NCBI GenBank assembly: GCA_037042915.1
Contig: CM073196.1
Location: 1,054,001 to 1,118,000, forward strand
Length of the DNA: 64,000 nt
Reading direction: 5' to 3'
DNA from: Auricularia sp. M13
Lineage: Eukaryota > Basidiomycota > Agaricomycetes > Auriculariales > Auriculariaceae
In this document: positions 53,390 to 64,000 of the stretch, piece after piece
Position numbering within the stretch: position 1 is the stretch's first letter
How the letters are laid out: every line of letters begins with the position of its first letter
The notes under the pieces: model-generated
What the model saw: the letters and a program-made list of their open reading frames with translations, nothing else
Told to the model about the DNA's origin: nothing
Databases searched by the model: none
Made by a program: the position numbers and the translations under genes

Positions 53390-54664
53390 TCAAGCACTGT
53401 ACAGCTTCTTTACAATGTCGCCCAAGTTGTCGCGTACAGTGACGTCCAAAGGCGTAAACTCCCAGCCCAACTCAGCCTCAGCGTTCTCATGCTTATGCAA
53501 GCCAGCGCGGACGGAATCCGTAACGCGTCCCGGCTCGCCCCTGGTAACCTCGAACGGCAACTTGGGCCTCTCCGAGTCCGGCAGTGACCAATAAGCGTCA
53601 TCTACGAGACACGCATGTCAACACATGTCATCCCGACGTACCAGAGTGGAAGCACGCACAGTATTCTTGGAACGCGATGTCCGTCTTGGACGACAGGATG
53701 AGACGCTTTCCGCCCAGTTCCTCGCGGGTGTGGGCGTCGACGTGGGCGCGGGCGACGTCGTGGACGTGGATGAAACCGCCCTGGGTAGTGGTCAACTCCG
53801 CGCCGCTCTTGGGCTGCCTGAAGATGTCGAATAGAACCCTCGGCGTGGCAAACATCGCGTCGATCGACGAATACTACGATCACATCAGTCCCGGCAGTCC
53901 GAACTCGGAGATACTACACGTACGTTCTCGAGGATCGGCCCGTATACCCAGGACGGCAAGACGTGGACCACATCGAAGGACGGCTTGTTCTCTTCGACCC
54001 AGGCATTGGCCGCGCGCTCCGCGAGCGTCTTCGACGCCCGGTACTTGAGCGGCGCCGGCGCGTCCCGGCCGAGCTTCTCGACCTGCTCGACGGCATAGTC
54101 GTTCCAGTCGCGGGCGGAGTACGTGTAGGGAGCCTCGTGCGGGTGCAAGATGGACGCGACGGATCCGGTGATTACAACGCGCTTCACAGTACTTCCGTGC
54201 CAAAGCATGATCAACTAACGCACGCGACAGTCACAGTTGGTCCCACTTACCCAGCCTTCGCCGCGCTCTTCAACGCGTTCAGAGTTCCATTCACCGCCGG
54301 ACGGATGAGCTCCTGAGGGTCCCCACCGGGCGGAAGTGTGGTGATGGGCGAGGCCACATGCGCAATGCCGTCGACACCACGAGCGGCGGCGTCCAGTTGC
54401 TCGGGCTTCTCAATGTCGGCGACGGCAAGCTCGAACTTTCCGGGAAACTCCTTGTCGAAGATCGCTCGGATTCCCGCGCCCTTCGCCTCAGATCTCGCCG
54501 TCCCACGGACGTTGAAGCCGCGCTGGAGGTAGGCGTATGCGACATGCTGTCCGACGAAGCCGGAGACGCCTGTGCAGTGTCAGTGCTACTGCGGGTGCCA
54601 TTGTGGATGGCCGAGACAACTTGCCGGTGACGAGGATAGTTGCGGGTGCGGAGATAGCAGGCAT
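53390..54664 (-). CDS. NAD(P)-dependent SDR reductase, copy 3 (intact)
   Basis: Extended SDR of the dihydroflavonol-reductase/Gre2-like type, the intact member of the three in this window. Its first exon, MPAISAPATILVTG, is joined by a short intron to GVSGFVGQHVAYAYLQRGFNVRGTAR, completing TGxxGxxG. The substrate-side loop is HVASPITTLPPGGDP and the active-site motif is Y-R-A-S-K in PLKYRASKTLAER. It continues FDVVHVLPSWVYGPIL, then GGFIHVHDVARAHVDAHTREELGG, and the end DIVKKLYSA. Five or six exons, with every joint in frame. A TATA-like CATAAAAG sits about 65 nt upstream on the minus strand. Likely substrates are small aldehydes or ketones; unknown. Confidence 0.85.
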
Positions 54665-55623
54665 GGTTAAAACAGGTGATGGGAACGTGAAGCAATCGAT
54701 TGCTGCAGAAAAGGCGTCCTCGTCCCGCTTTTATGTCCAGCAAGAGAACTGCGATTACTAAGACAGCCAGGTAGTGAAAAGTCAGCGCCAGCTTGGTAAG
54801 TTGATTCCATGAATCGGAATCGGTGCCGACTACGGGCAGAAGGATGACCTGAGGAATCCAGCGCCTCCGGGTTGGATCAACAGTAGTCGACACAGCAAGC
54901 CCCGCGCGAAACGCCATAGGTTACGCATGAGCACAACATGAGTCTAGGCGCAGTTTCGGGCCATTGCCATAGGCGGTCATCCAGTGGACCCGCGTCCAAA
55001 CATCCCCAGAACTACCGAGAGTTGCGTCATTGTACGGTAAAGAATTGCAAGCCGTCGAGGCCAGATCTAGCGCAGAAACGGAACATGCATGAGTGGTTTA
55101 GTCAGCACCTGGTCAGCACTGGCAGGCGCTGGCGCGCTGCGTGGAGGATAGCCGTGAGAAGCCGTCGCCCATTGCAGACAGGCGTACACAGCGGGATAAA
55201 TGTGGTGAATGTCTGAGTAAGCGCAAGCGAAGATAGCAAGCACGATTCGCAGAGTCTGTGAAACGGGGTGCACTGCCTGCCGAAGATACGAACGAACGGT
55301 TCGAGAAACTTTACGACAAGACGCGGAGTTCAAGTTGCCGTGATAACTCCGCCGCGCGCCGCCTTGCAATCCCACATTTGCAGCCCGGAAAGTACTTCGA
55401 CCGTCTGCAATGGCCTATGATTGTAGACCCAGACCTTCATCGTTGGATGCTCATTGAAAAAAAGTAACCGGAAGCCAGTTGAACCCAAGTCGAACCACCT
55501 ATGATCCAGACCAGGCAAGGGCCCCAAGGAGCCATGGATCGTACGTCTGATTTATGCTTAATGATCCTTCCTATATTTTGTACGCAGCGAGACTACAATA
55601 CATACTTAGGTTGATTAGTCGAA
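54665..55623. other. Intergenic, no gene seen
   Basis: About 960 bp upstream of SDR copy 3 and downstream of the aspartic protease gene. No supported frame. Confidence 0.5.
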
Positions 55624-56913
55624 TCAGTGAGTGACACTGAGGGAAAGGCCAACCCGGGCGCCGTGGGAGTAGTCATAAGTGCTGTACCAGCTCTTGAGGA
55701 ATTCGTCTCCAACAATAGCGAGGTTACTGGGAAAACCATTTCCGAGCCCAAGTATGCCTGCGACGCAGTCCGACGAGCCGGAGGACACCCGGCCGAGGTT
55801 AAAGTCGAGCATGTTGAAAGCGAACGGCTGGCCATTGAAGGCGAGTGCGACAGAGCCAGACGACAAGGTCGAGCACGGTGCGACGTAGTAGCCCGATGAC
55901 GTGAGCCTCGACCCAGGAATTTGCGCGTAAATTGCCTTTGCGAAGGCCGCCGGGACGTAGATGAGAGTGGTCCCGGTGTCGATGGCAGCGTTCAGGTTGC
56001 CGCCGGGCGGGACGACGGCCTTCTTGTTCACTAGCGCACCGGTCATCGACACCGTCCAGTAGGTCTTCGACGTCACAGGCAGCCATGTAATCCCAGTCGC
56101 GGCTTTCGAGCTGTCGAAGCAGCCGAAGCAAACCTGCGATCCCTGGCTCTCCTTGCGCGTGAGATACACGGAGAACAGTGGGCCGACGCTCTTGTCGTTC
56201 ATCATTAGGTTCTCGAAGAAGGTCGGCTTCTTGGACGTCGCGATGGATGAGAAAGCCATGCCGATGATGCCGCTGCTCGGGGTTCCGAGGAAGTCCGGAG
56301 ACGGCTTGTTGACCAGACCGAAATACTGGTCGGGTACGGTCAGACCAGCGATGGACACAGTATCGTGTCCCAGCGTGCCAGTTGCGGAGCCTGATCCCTA
56401 CAAACAGAATCAGCATACAATGAGACGGCAAGGACAACGCCAAATACGCACATATTGGATGCTGAACGGCTGAGTAGTCTGTTTGAACGTCTTGCTCTTG
56501 CTCGGCTGGAACTGTCCGCTGGTGCAGTTCTTGCAGCCAGACTGGACCCAGAGATCCGCCGAGCCGGTATCAACGTCAACGTTGAGAACCTGACCGCGCG
56601 TCCCGATCGACACCGGGCCATAGTAGAACGAGTCTCCGCCGTAGTCAGTGAGTTTCTGGATGGCGTGCGTGGAGAATATGTTGACATCGTTTGGTTCGGT
56701 GACGGTGCTGATGTTGGGCATCGTCACCAGGTTCGCGCCACTGAACCATTGGGCGGCGTTGCGGTACTTGTGCCGAACACGGGCGACGTCGTTGTCCATA
56801 GTGCGCTGGATGAACACCGCCCAGTCTTTCTCGCTGGTCGTTTGGTCCACCGGAAGCATGGCGGCCTGCGCAGAGAGGGCGAGGGCGACAGTGGCGACGG
56901 TCAACTTGAACAT
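55624..56913 (-). CDS. Secreted pepsin-like aspartic protease (polyporopepsin type)
   Basis: Extracellular A1-family endopeptidase. The signal peptide is residues 1-18 (MFKLTVATVALALSAQAA), then a propeptide of about 75 residues. The two catalytic aspartates are in VDVDTGSADLWV and AAIDTGTTLIY. A CKNC pair follows the first active site, as in polyporopepsins, and the flap-side sequence is FKQTTQPFSIQYGSGSATG. The C-terminal third ends with SDCVAGILGLGNGFPSNLAIVGDEFLKSWYSTYDYSHGARVGLSL. Two exons; the intron falls just after FSIQY. Length (about 410 aa) is typical. Likely a nutritional protease of a wood- or litter-decay fungus. Confidence 0.93.
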
Positions 56914-57285
56914 GGCTATGAGAGGAAGGCTGCGATGCGGTAGTTGTGAGAGCTGTTTTGTTGTAAATATTTCTTGGGAGAAAGGCTGGTTTTATCCTGG
57001 GTCGCGTTGCCGTTCAGGCTGATGTCGGATGTCCACTGTTTCAAACCCGACCGCGTGCGATCATGAGCCGTCAGACCTCCGAGATGTTGCAAAACCTGAT
57101 CACGGTCGATATTGCAATAGGGACAAGGGGCGTTAATGGTAGGTAATACGGTTACGCGCATCGTACAGTAAATTGCGTTTGGAATGTGATGCGAATGCCA
57201 CAAGAAATCTATTGTACAGATGATTCAGTTCGGGGCGCAGATCGTAAGTTAATCATTAATGATACCGTGAATGCGTCCTACAGAG
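56914..57285. other. Intergenic, no gene seen
   Basis: About 370 bp upstream of the protease gene and beyond the 3' end of the membrane-protein gene. Confidence 0.5.
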
Positions 57286-58681
57286 CTAGTCTCGACGAGG
57301 TGTCGTGCAAAATATCGCATAGTCGGACTGCCGCACGAGGATGAGGCCAAGCGGCACCAGCACGCTGGCATCCACCGCCCCTGCGTCCGAATCGGAGTCG
57401 CCATCCACACAGACCTTCAGCTGCGTGCAATCGCCCTTCTTCGTCACGGCCGTACGGAGGATGGTGTCGCCCAGTACGCCATCGTCCCCGACCTCGCGCA
57501 GGATGAGAGACGGCGCGTCGTCCGAGAACGTCCACTGCCTATCCACGGTCCGTGACGCCGCGTGCACCGGCGTCCCCGTCGTGTTCGAGCTGAGATCGAA
57601 GGACAAGTAGTCGCCGGGATTGAAGGTGCCCGTCACGCACAGCGTGGCGTTGCCGCCGGGGACGCTGGGCGCACACGTCCCGTTGACCGTGTAGTCAACA
57701 AAGTTGTACGACACCGACCGCAGCGCCGGCACGAACGCCGGCGGAATGCTCGTCTCGGGCGCCTCGAACGCGCGGAACGCGAACGTCCAGACGTCCTGAT
57801 CGCGCTGCTCGAGGTCGTACGAGAACAGCGGCTCCGCGCTCCGCCCGAGCGCAAAGTGCGCGATGTCCGGCACGAAGCGCGGGTCCGTGTACCCCTGCCC
57901 GTCGAGGACAACCTGCAGCCGGAAGTCGTCGCACCGGTGGTTGTACGTAGCCCTCTGCACGGGCCCGAGCACGATGAGGCCGCCGAACGTGGGGAAGACG
58001 ATCAAGCCCAACGTGATTACCGAGAAGACGAAAGCTAATATGCCAGAAGATTTGCTGCTTATGTTTTTCGAAAACTGGCAGCAGAGGAATTGATAGACGA
58101 GGCTCCCCCAGACGAGAAGGTTGATGAACGAGTTGAGGATACCGAGAATGTACATGAACGCGACGTAGGCCGTCCACATCGAATGTCTACAGAATCACAT
58201 TTGAGACAGGAAGAAGAAAAGTCCAATAACGAGAGGCGCACTTGGAGTTGATAGCAATGCGCGGATTGGGGTTGACACAAGTGCGAATGTCTAGAAACCC
58301 GGTTAGCTACTACGACGACTCCTCCGCCGAATAACGCACAATAGTAGATCCAGACAGCCTGGAAAGCCTGCATGGCAATATAGATCTGTTGTGCACTTGT
58401 CAGTGAGAGCCATAAATGCACTGAGAACGCACGAAAAGGGCGTAGGCGCAAGGCCCGCACAACTCTGCTAACTGGCTGCGCCGCGCATCGCTCAATACCC
58501 TCCGGGTTGGCCGTTGGGGTGCCGGTGACGGTGTAGGCGCGGGCACATATGGCGGCGGACTCGCTACGATTTGAGGCGCGGTAACCGGCGTCGGAGGAGT
58601 ACTAGTGTGAGTGTAGGCGTATTGGTACTGCGTGCTAAGCACCGGCCGGTCGTCGTTGCGCTCAGAGTTATCGGCGCTCAT
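57286..58681 (-). CDS. Membrane protein with Pro-rich cytosolic N-terminus and large lumenal loop
   Basis: Four exons. The N-terminus is polar and Pro-rich (MSADNSERNDDRPVLSTQY, PPPYVPAPTPSPAPQRPTRR). Three hydrophobic segments follow: IYIAMQAFQAVWIYYCALFGGGV, MWTAYVAFMYILGILNSFINLLVWGSLVYQF and GILAFVFSVITLGLIVFPTFGGLIV. A region of about 190 residues comes next, with cysteines and N-glycosylation sites (VNGTCAPSVPGGNATLC, SSNTTG), then a weaker hydrophobic end (DASVLVPLGLILV). I recognise no family. A glycosylated, outward-facing domain is likely. Confidence 0.7.
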
Positions 58682-59931
58682 GTTGTGAGAGTGGCACGTA
58701 GTGCGCGCATTGATCCATAAGGATACTTTTATACCCCAAGTGCACCCCGGGAGATGAGCGGCGCTCAGGATCTGATGCATATTGCTGCACAAGAGGTATG
58801 ACTTCGGGCGGCAACGCACCGGCACGTTTGCACTGGTGCCTGCGCTTGTGCCTTCACAGGCGGGATAGGATCCTGGATTGTCAGGTGTCGGCGGAGGCGG
58901 GATTGCACGGCTTGACGAGTGCCTAGGAGCTGCAATGGTTCGCCCATAGTTGTGCCGTTATGCCGAAAATCGCATTAAAGTGGATCTTGAGCTCGCGGAG
59001 TCGATAATGATGCAGACACGTGCGAAAGGCAGCAGCAGGACACCAGCGGGATATCCGGGGCGGTGGAGAGCACAACGCGGGTTGACGGCAATCACGCCCA
59101 CAGCCAGCCTGTGTGTGCATGCATGCATGCAGTGCGCAGATTGCCAGGGAGTGTACGGACGCTTGCATTCGGTCACGCCGCGGGGAAGACGCAGAAGATG
59201 CTTGAAAGTCGGAGTTTATAGCTCAGAAGTGCAACCCATTGCACACCATTGAACGTACACCGTTGACGCATATGAGCTGGAATCCCGATAATATGCGAAA
59301 ATGTGATTAGATCTGCCAATCCAGGGTAAGTAAAATCCGGCTAATCATACTCCAGCCTGTGCCCCAGGATCGTCCTTAGGTATAACGTGACCTGTGAACG
59401 CGCGAACACACTCCTATTATCTTCCTTCCAATCCCGAAGCCGCTATAGGTCCCGGACTAGCATGACAAGAAGAGCTCATCATCCGAACGCCACCTGAGAA
59501 ACCTTGGCAGAATGCAGCATTTCCGGGATCTTCAGAGTCTGGAAATCCGTGAGATATGTGCTTCCACCGTTATGTCAGAGAAAGCCTAAAGTGCGTGTAA
59601 TATCTCGTTTGGGACTGCCAGTGGGACCGATCTTCAACTCTACAGCGACTCAGCACTCTCCTGCGTGATCCACGATTCTGGTGATACCAAGGCGAGGGCT
59701 GCAGCTCACCAGCCCCAAGCGGTCGTTACAGAGCCTGCTGGTCTCCCGCAATTGAGGAACGCTGAACGTCAGATGGTAGGTAATGTTGCGGGATTTATGG
59801 CGCATCGACGCGAACCCAAAGCGATTGTCCTACGCGGCAGACTCATAATGTGCTGTGAGAAAGGCTGCAAAGTCCATGAACAAGAACAAAGCACTCCGAA
59901 TGTCGCCTCTATAAGTATGAGCAGTGGTAAG
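58682..59931. other. 1.25-kb intergenic stretch, no gene seen
   Basis: No frame with family signal on either strand. The only low-order feature noticed is a CATGCATGCATGCA run near 59115-59132. Confidence 0.5.
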
Positions 59932-60845
59932 TTACACGGCGTCCAGCCCGCTGCGGTTGTTATGCCCGTCCGCAGTGCGCGACCAGTCGAAGCCGTAGCC
60001 AGTCCAGCCATTCGGCTGCCAGCCGTCCAGCACGCGCACGACCTCGGCGCCCCAGTCGTAGTCAGCGTGGGCGCCCTTGTCAGCCGGGCCGTCGATCCAG
60101 GTGATCAGATCCTCGTTCTTCGCGTGGATGAAGCCGCTCGCGATGCCCTGCTTCACGAGCGCGCGCAGCGGGTCCCAGTAGCCCAGCACGTTGATGATCA
60201 GGACGGCTGCATAAAGCAGTGAGTCGGTCTTTGCTATAAGGATAAGGACGTGGAGGAACGCACGTTTGTTGTGGATGGCAAGTTGGGACCAGGTCACGAC
60301 TTCCAGGACCTGTAATCGTTCACCGTTCACCGTTCAGGATTCAGATGAAGGAGGACAGACACGCACCTCCTCAAACGTGCCAAACCCGCCGGGCAAGGCG
60401 ACAAACCCGCCGGTCGCACGCTGGGCCATGGCGACCTTACGCTCGTGCATGGAGCTCACGACGACCGTCTCGGCCGCCTCGCGCCCCTTCTCCGCGAGCA
60501 GCACCGGCTCGCCATGCCGCTTCACGACGCCCAGCTCCTCCTTGGTCGTCGGCGCCGTCTCGACTTTGCTCCCTTCGCCTTCCCTGCCCGCGAGCATCGC
60601 CGCGGGCACGACGCCGACGACCTTCCCGCCCGCGCGCAGCGCCGCGAGCGACACGACGCCCATCAGCCCGCTCGAGCCGCCGCCGTAGACGAGCCCGCGC
60701 GGGGCGAGCGCTTTGCCGATCGCTGCAAGTTGGTGAGTTACTTGATGAGCACGACGCGAGGTTGCGTACAGGCTGCGGCGTTGATGTACGCGGCCTCGAC
60801 GCCGTTGGACGACGCGCAGTATACTGCTATGGGGCCAGTCGACAT
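59932..60845 (-). CDS. LOG-family phosphoribohydrolase (lysine-decarboxylase-like fold)
   Basis: Cytokinin-riboside-monophosphate phosphoribohydrolase type: it releases free base from nucleoside 5'-monophosphate. It starts MSTGPIAVYCASSNGVEAAYINAA (intron), then IGKALAPRGLVYGGGSSGLMGVVSLAAL. The paired catalytic/binding motif appears as SSMHERKVAMAQRATGGFVALPGGFGTFEE, matching the family pattern PGGxGTxxE. The C-terminal part, AVLIINVLGYWDPLRALVKQGIASGFI, also fits. A longer tail ends DGWQPNGWTGYGFDWSRTADGHN and is not in bacterial enzymes. Four exons. In fungi such enzymes may salvage nucleotides or make cytokinin-like signals; sequence alone cannot say which. Confidence 0.92.
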
Positions 60846-61346
60846 CGTGAAGTGGATGTAATTGCTGAGTAGAGTTGAACTTGAGCGCGACTCGGAGACG
60901 TGGCCGGTCGCAAGCGCCCGAAATCGAGGTCGAGTCACGGCCGCGGACACGTTGTGCAACGCGTGCTAGCCGCGAGCCTGCTGACATACGCTCTCGCGCA
61001 TGCTATCCCCGGTCGCGGGTGCTCGGTCTCCATGCGAACTGCGACGGACGGAGCATGCCACTGACTCGGAGCAAGCTTCAGACTTCAAGCTCCAGGTCAC
61101 GGTGTCAACTCCGATATCGACGTAATCATGTTGTTCTTCGAGTCCGCGGTCGCGCTCTCTCGGGGCCCATTGAAAGAGGCAGCATCTCTAGGTTGTCATA
61201 CACCCTCATCTCATCGTGTTTACCAAAAATACAAACCGTGTCTCCAGCCAGTACAAGCTCAATTGCAAGGTCAATAAGCAGACCCACTGCGACAGCGCCA
61301 GTGGGTCGACACGCAGTGCTGCGTGCAGTTGCATATAGCAACCTCC
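60846..61346. other. Intergenic, no gene seen
   Basis: About 500 bp, upstream of the LOG gene and downstream of the PLC-X gene; no supported frame. Confidence 0.5.
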
Positions 61347-62902
61347 TCACAAGGCCTTCGGCCATCCCTCCTCGCCCGGCACGCGTCCCCTCCAATTAAA
61401 CTCGACCAAAAGCGGATTCAGCGCGCCCTTACCCCTTGGTCCGGGGGTGTCGAAGTAATCCAGCAACGCCCACCCGCGCAACCGCACGTCCGCGCCGCCC
61501 TTGGAAGAGAGCTGGCGCAACAGCCACTCGGCCGTGCGCTCGTTGACGCCGCGGAAGCCGAGGCCAAACTTGGGCCATCCGAGGCCGAGCGCGATTGTCG
61601 GCGGCAGCGCGAGGAAGAGCGAGGACGCGGAGAAGAAGGAGATGTTTAGTCTGGGTGGTGAGCCGTGTGGTGTGAGCAGGGTCGAGGTGGCCACGCTAAC
61701 TTTCTCCGGGATGGCGAGGAAGGAGGGGATCGCGTACCTAGAACATAAATAAACAAAGTGAGAGGGGCCAACTGTGAAACATGAGAGTTTGCACGTACCA
61801 GTCCTGCGTTCGTACGAGCGTGTCGCCCAACATCCACTCGAAGCCCTGCTGCACGCTGTCGGGCCACACGGGCGGGTGGATGCCGACGCCGACGTCCCGC
61901 GGCCATCCGCGGCCGCCAAAGCGCGAGAACAGGACGACCTTGCCGCGGACCTCGCCGAGCGTGGGCACGCGGTGGTCGAGGAACCAGCGCCAGCGCGCGG
62001 CCTCGACGTGCAGCCAGACGAGCGAGTTGAACCACGGCGAGTTGTCCTCGGGCTTGACGCTCATGACGACCGTCTCCGAGGCGCCCTCCGGCGAGTCCAA
62101 GAAGGCGTACGTGTCGGCCAGGATCTCGCTGAACGTCGCCTTCTCGGGCCAGATGCCGTGGTAGGCTGCGGGGGGCGCACGTGTCAGTCAGTACTGGATA
62201 CCGGCATGTATGCTGCACGGACCGTGCAGCTCTCCGTCGACCAGCGCGAGCCGGACGTCCAGCACACGCACGCCCTGGCGGAACTGCGTTGCCAGAGACG
62301 TCTGCTGGCATTTGGAGTGCGGCCAGCCGTAGAGCGCCATCCTGCAACCGTGCCGAGCTTAGCAATTTCATCGCGTATGCCAAGTATAACCTGGACGAAC
62401 GTCTGGTGCGTCCCGGGCAGCATGAGCGACGACAGCGGCAGGTCGTCGTCCAGCTCGCGCAGGAAGCTGGCCATGTTGCGCTTGGGCAGCACCAGGATGC
62501 GCTCCTCGCTCTCGCACTGCGCCGCAGAATCCGTAAGCGCCCGTCTGTGACCATTGAGCACTGAGAGCGCACCTGGACCCAGTACACGTTCCACGGCCAG
62601 TCAAGCTGCGTGCCCAGCGCCTTCCACGTGCCGCCGCCGCGCGGACGCTTGAAGCCGACGTCGAGCAGCCACCGGCCACCGGCGAGCGCCAGCGTCTGAC
62701 GCTGCCGGCGCTGGCGCTTCTTCCCGGCTGCTTCGGGCAGCTTGCAGGCGTCGTGGGCGTCGACGACGGCGCGCCAGGAGCCGTCGCGCAGGGCGAGCTC
62801 GATGGGCGCGTCGGTGCTGTTTCGGATGACCAGCATGAGAGAGCCAGAGGGACGTGTTGCGGAGCGTGAAGTCGGCATCGGTCTTGCGCCCAAACTTGTC
62901 AC
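61347..62902 (-). CDS. PLC-X-domain protein (phosphatidylinositol-specific phospholipase C-like)
   Basis: Protein with a single PI-PLC X domain, the bacterial-type layout common in fungi. N-terminal beta-rich part: MLVIRNSTDAPIELALRDGSWRAV, KRPRGGGTWKALGTQLDWPWNVYW. X domain: MASFLRELDDDLPLSSLMLPGTHQTF (catalytic His), then LATQFRQGVRVLDVRLALVDGELHG (metal/acid residues), the second-His region AYHGIWPEKATFSEILAD, and VVLFSRFGGRGWPRDVG. The C-terminus ends WRGRVPGEEGWPKAL. About five exons. The frame opens at 62902 (MTSLGARPMPTSRSATR), but the later ATG at 62836 (MLVIRNST) also fits. The extended start would overlap the first exon of the MFS gene on the other strand. Confidence 0.85.
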
Positions 62903-64000
62903 TCAACTGCGCCCATTCTGGATTCAGACCCGCTGGAGCCGAACTCGGAGGTCCAGGGCCTCTTAGCAGGCAGCGGCGTGCACCAGTTCAGCCAAGACGG
63001 CAGCGGCGACGACTCGGAGCGGGTTGCGCTCGAGGCGAAGCTCGTTAGACGGCTCGACGTGCGCCTGCTGCCCATGATAGTCTGTATATTCATTATGAAT
63101 TACATCGACGTGCGTGTGCTCCGATACTCTAAGATTCAACTTCACTTTGGTTGAAATTGGCCAGCGCACTGCTATAACCTCTGCGCGGTTGCGCGGCCTC
63201 GAGGACGACCTCCACCTATCGCGTACGTCTCCCACTGCACCCGGCCCTCTCATTCTGTATCAATATTGCTCTCTTTTTGTATTTCAGATATCCAATATGA
63301 GACGGTCATTGCTATCCTATACGCAAGTTACTGCCCAATGCAAATACCATCCAATCTCGTACGTTGTCTACTCACGCTCACTGGAAGCTCTTGATTATGA
63401 TGCGCCTCGTCCCAGCTCCTGAACAAAGCACCGTCGTGAGTCTCTTCCGGTTCATATACATACATAACGAACTTACGTGTCTAGTCCAGCCTTATACATC
63501 GGCGGCTGCGTGATCATATGGGGCGCAATCTCAGCATTGACCGGCGTACGCACTCACCCTCCCTTTTCCCTCCTTCCTCTTCCTCTGACACGGTTTAGGC
63601 AACGCGTGGCTTCACAGAAATCTTCCTCTGCAGATTCCTCATCGGCATCCCCGGTATCCCACCCTCCTCCCCTCGTAGCCAGCGTTTTCTGACTCTGAGG
63701 CATCACGGTCCTATAGAAGCTGCATTTTACCCTGGCGCGATCTACCTGCTCTCACGATGGTACACGCGCAAGGTGCGATCACCTGCCTGGCGCGGGGAGT
63801 CACGTGACCGATGTCCTGTGTGTGATATGTAGGAACTCGCGTTTCGATCTGCGATCCTCTACACGGGGCTGTTGGTATCGAATGCATTTGGCAGCGTATG
63901 CCTTCTTTTTTTGATAATGCATAGGTCCAGCACGCTCACTATCCTCGATAGCTGATTGCCGCTGGTGTTCTTTCGAGTCTCGAGGGTATCGAGGGCATCC
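62835..64000 (+). CDS. MFS transporter, Dal5/allantoate-permease type (partial at right edge)
   Basis: Anion:cation symporter family of the major facilitator superfamily. The likely first exon is MREPEGRVAEREVGI, an intron, then DPLEPNSEVQGLLAGSGVHQFSQDG. The conserved start of the transporter follows: ALEAKLVRRLDVRLLPMIVCIFIMNYID (helix 1), ITSARLRGLEDDLHL, DIQYETVIAILYASYCPMQIPSNL (helix 2), PSLYIGGCVIIWGAISALTG (helix 3), ATRGFTEIFLCRFLIGIP, EAAFYPGAIYLLSRWYTRKELAFRSAILYTG and SNAFGS, then LIAAGVLSSLEGIEGI at the window end. Eight or more short exons; only about the first 230 residues are here. In-frame ATGs at 62826 and 62835 are both possible starts. Substrate unknown (vitamin, ureide or dipeptide in relatives). 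Confidence 0.85.

Noticed and set aside
59110-59135. CATGCATGCATGCA run
   Set aside because: Short simple repeat without partners or gene context; not a CRISPR or regulatory array.
59932-62902. LOG and PLC-X genes as a signalling unit
   Set aside because: Both are minus-strand neighbours 500 bp apart, but nothing in the sequence links their functions or regulation.

Overview
The window is 64 kb of nuclear DNA from a filamentous fungus, most likely an agaricomycete basidiomycete. The gene bodies are broken by many short introns (about 45-70 nt, GT...AG, with one GC...AG). Fungus-specific proteins are present: elongation factor 3, DASH subunit Dam1, a Gyp7-type TBC protein and a polyporopepsin-like aspartic protease. 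The F-box protein, the lineage kinase and the DUF-like families are typical of mushroom-forming fungi. The genus cannot be fixed from the sequence alone.

Layout. 1-6.1 kb: a decayed SDR reductase copy, V-ATPase subunit a, and a secreted protein with repeated L-D-x-D motifs. 6.46-12.63 kb: two nearly identical Tc1/mariner-type DNA transposons, head to head 18 bp apart, forming a 6.1-kb palindrome. 12.7-24 kb: an F-box protein, a second SDR copy, an acidic nuclear-type protein (Rrn9-like?), a Gyp7-type RabGAP, a UBR7-type E3 and a poorly defined gene. 24.7-31.4 kb: an EGF-bearing ABCG transporter, a glyoxalase-like protein and Dam1. 31.4-37.4 kb: a gene-poor stretch, a 7-TM protein and an enoyl-reductase-like MDR enzyme. 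37.4-47.3 kb: amino-acid permease, pirin, a kinase gene cut by a 1.08-kb inverted-repeat element, an APH-like kinase and SF3b subunit 4. 47.6-54.7 kb: elongation factor 3, a CipC/DUF3759-like gene and a third, intact SDR copy. 55.6-64 kb: secreted aspartic protease, a membrane protein, a LOG-family phosphoribohydrolase, a PLC-X protein, and an MFS transporter that runs off the right end.

Most genes are unrelated housekeeping or accessory genes and do not form one pathway. Three themes stand out. First, transposon activity: the palindromic Tc1 pair and the inverted-repeat element inside a kinase exon. Second, one SDR family has dispersed into three copies at different stages of decay, all on the minus strand. 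Third, several frame breaks (V-ATPase tail, SDR copy 2, the kinase, both transposon arms) are single-base differences in homopolymer runs. That pattern suggests residual assembly error as much as biology, so pseudogene calls here should be read with that in mind. No CRISPR array, tRNA, rRNA or virus-like element was recognised.
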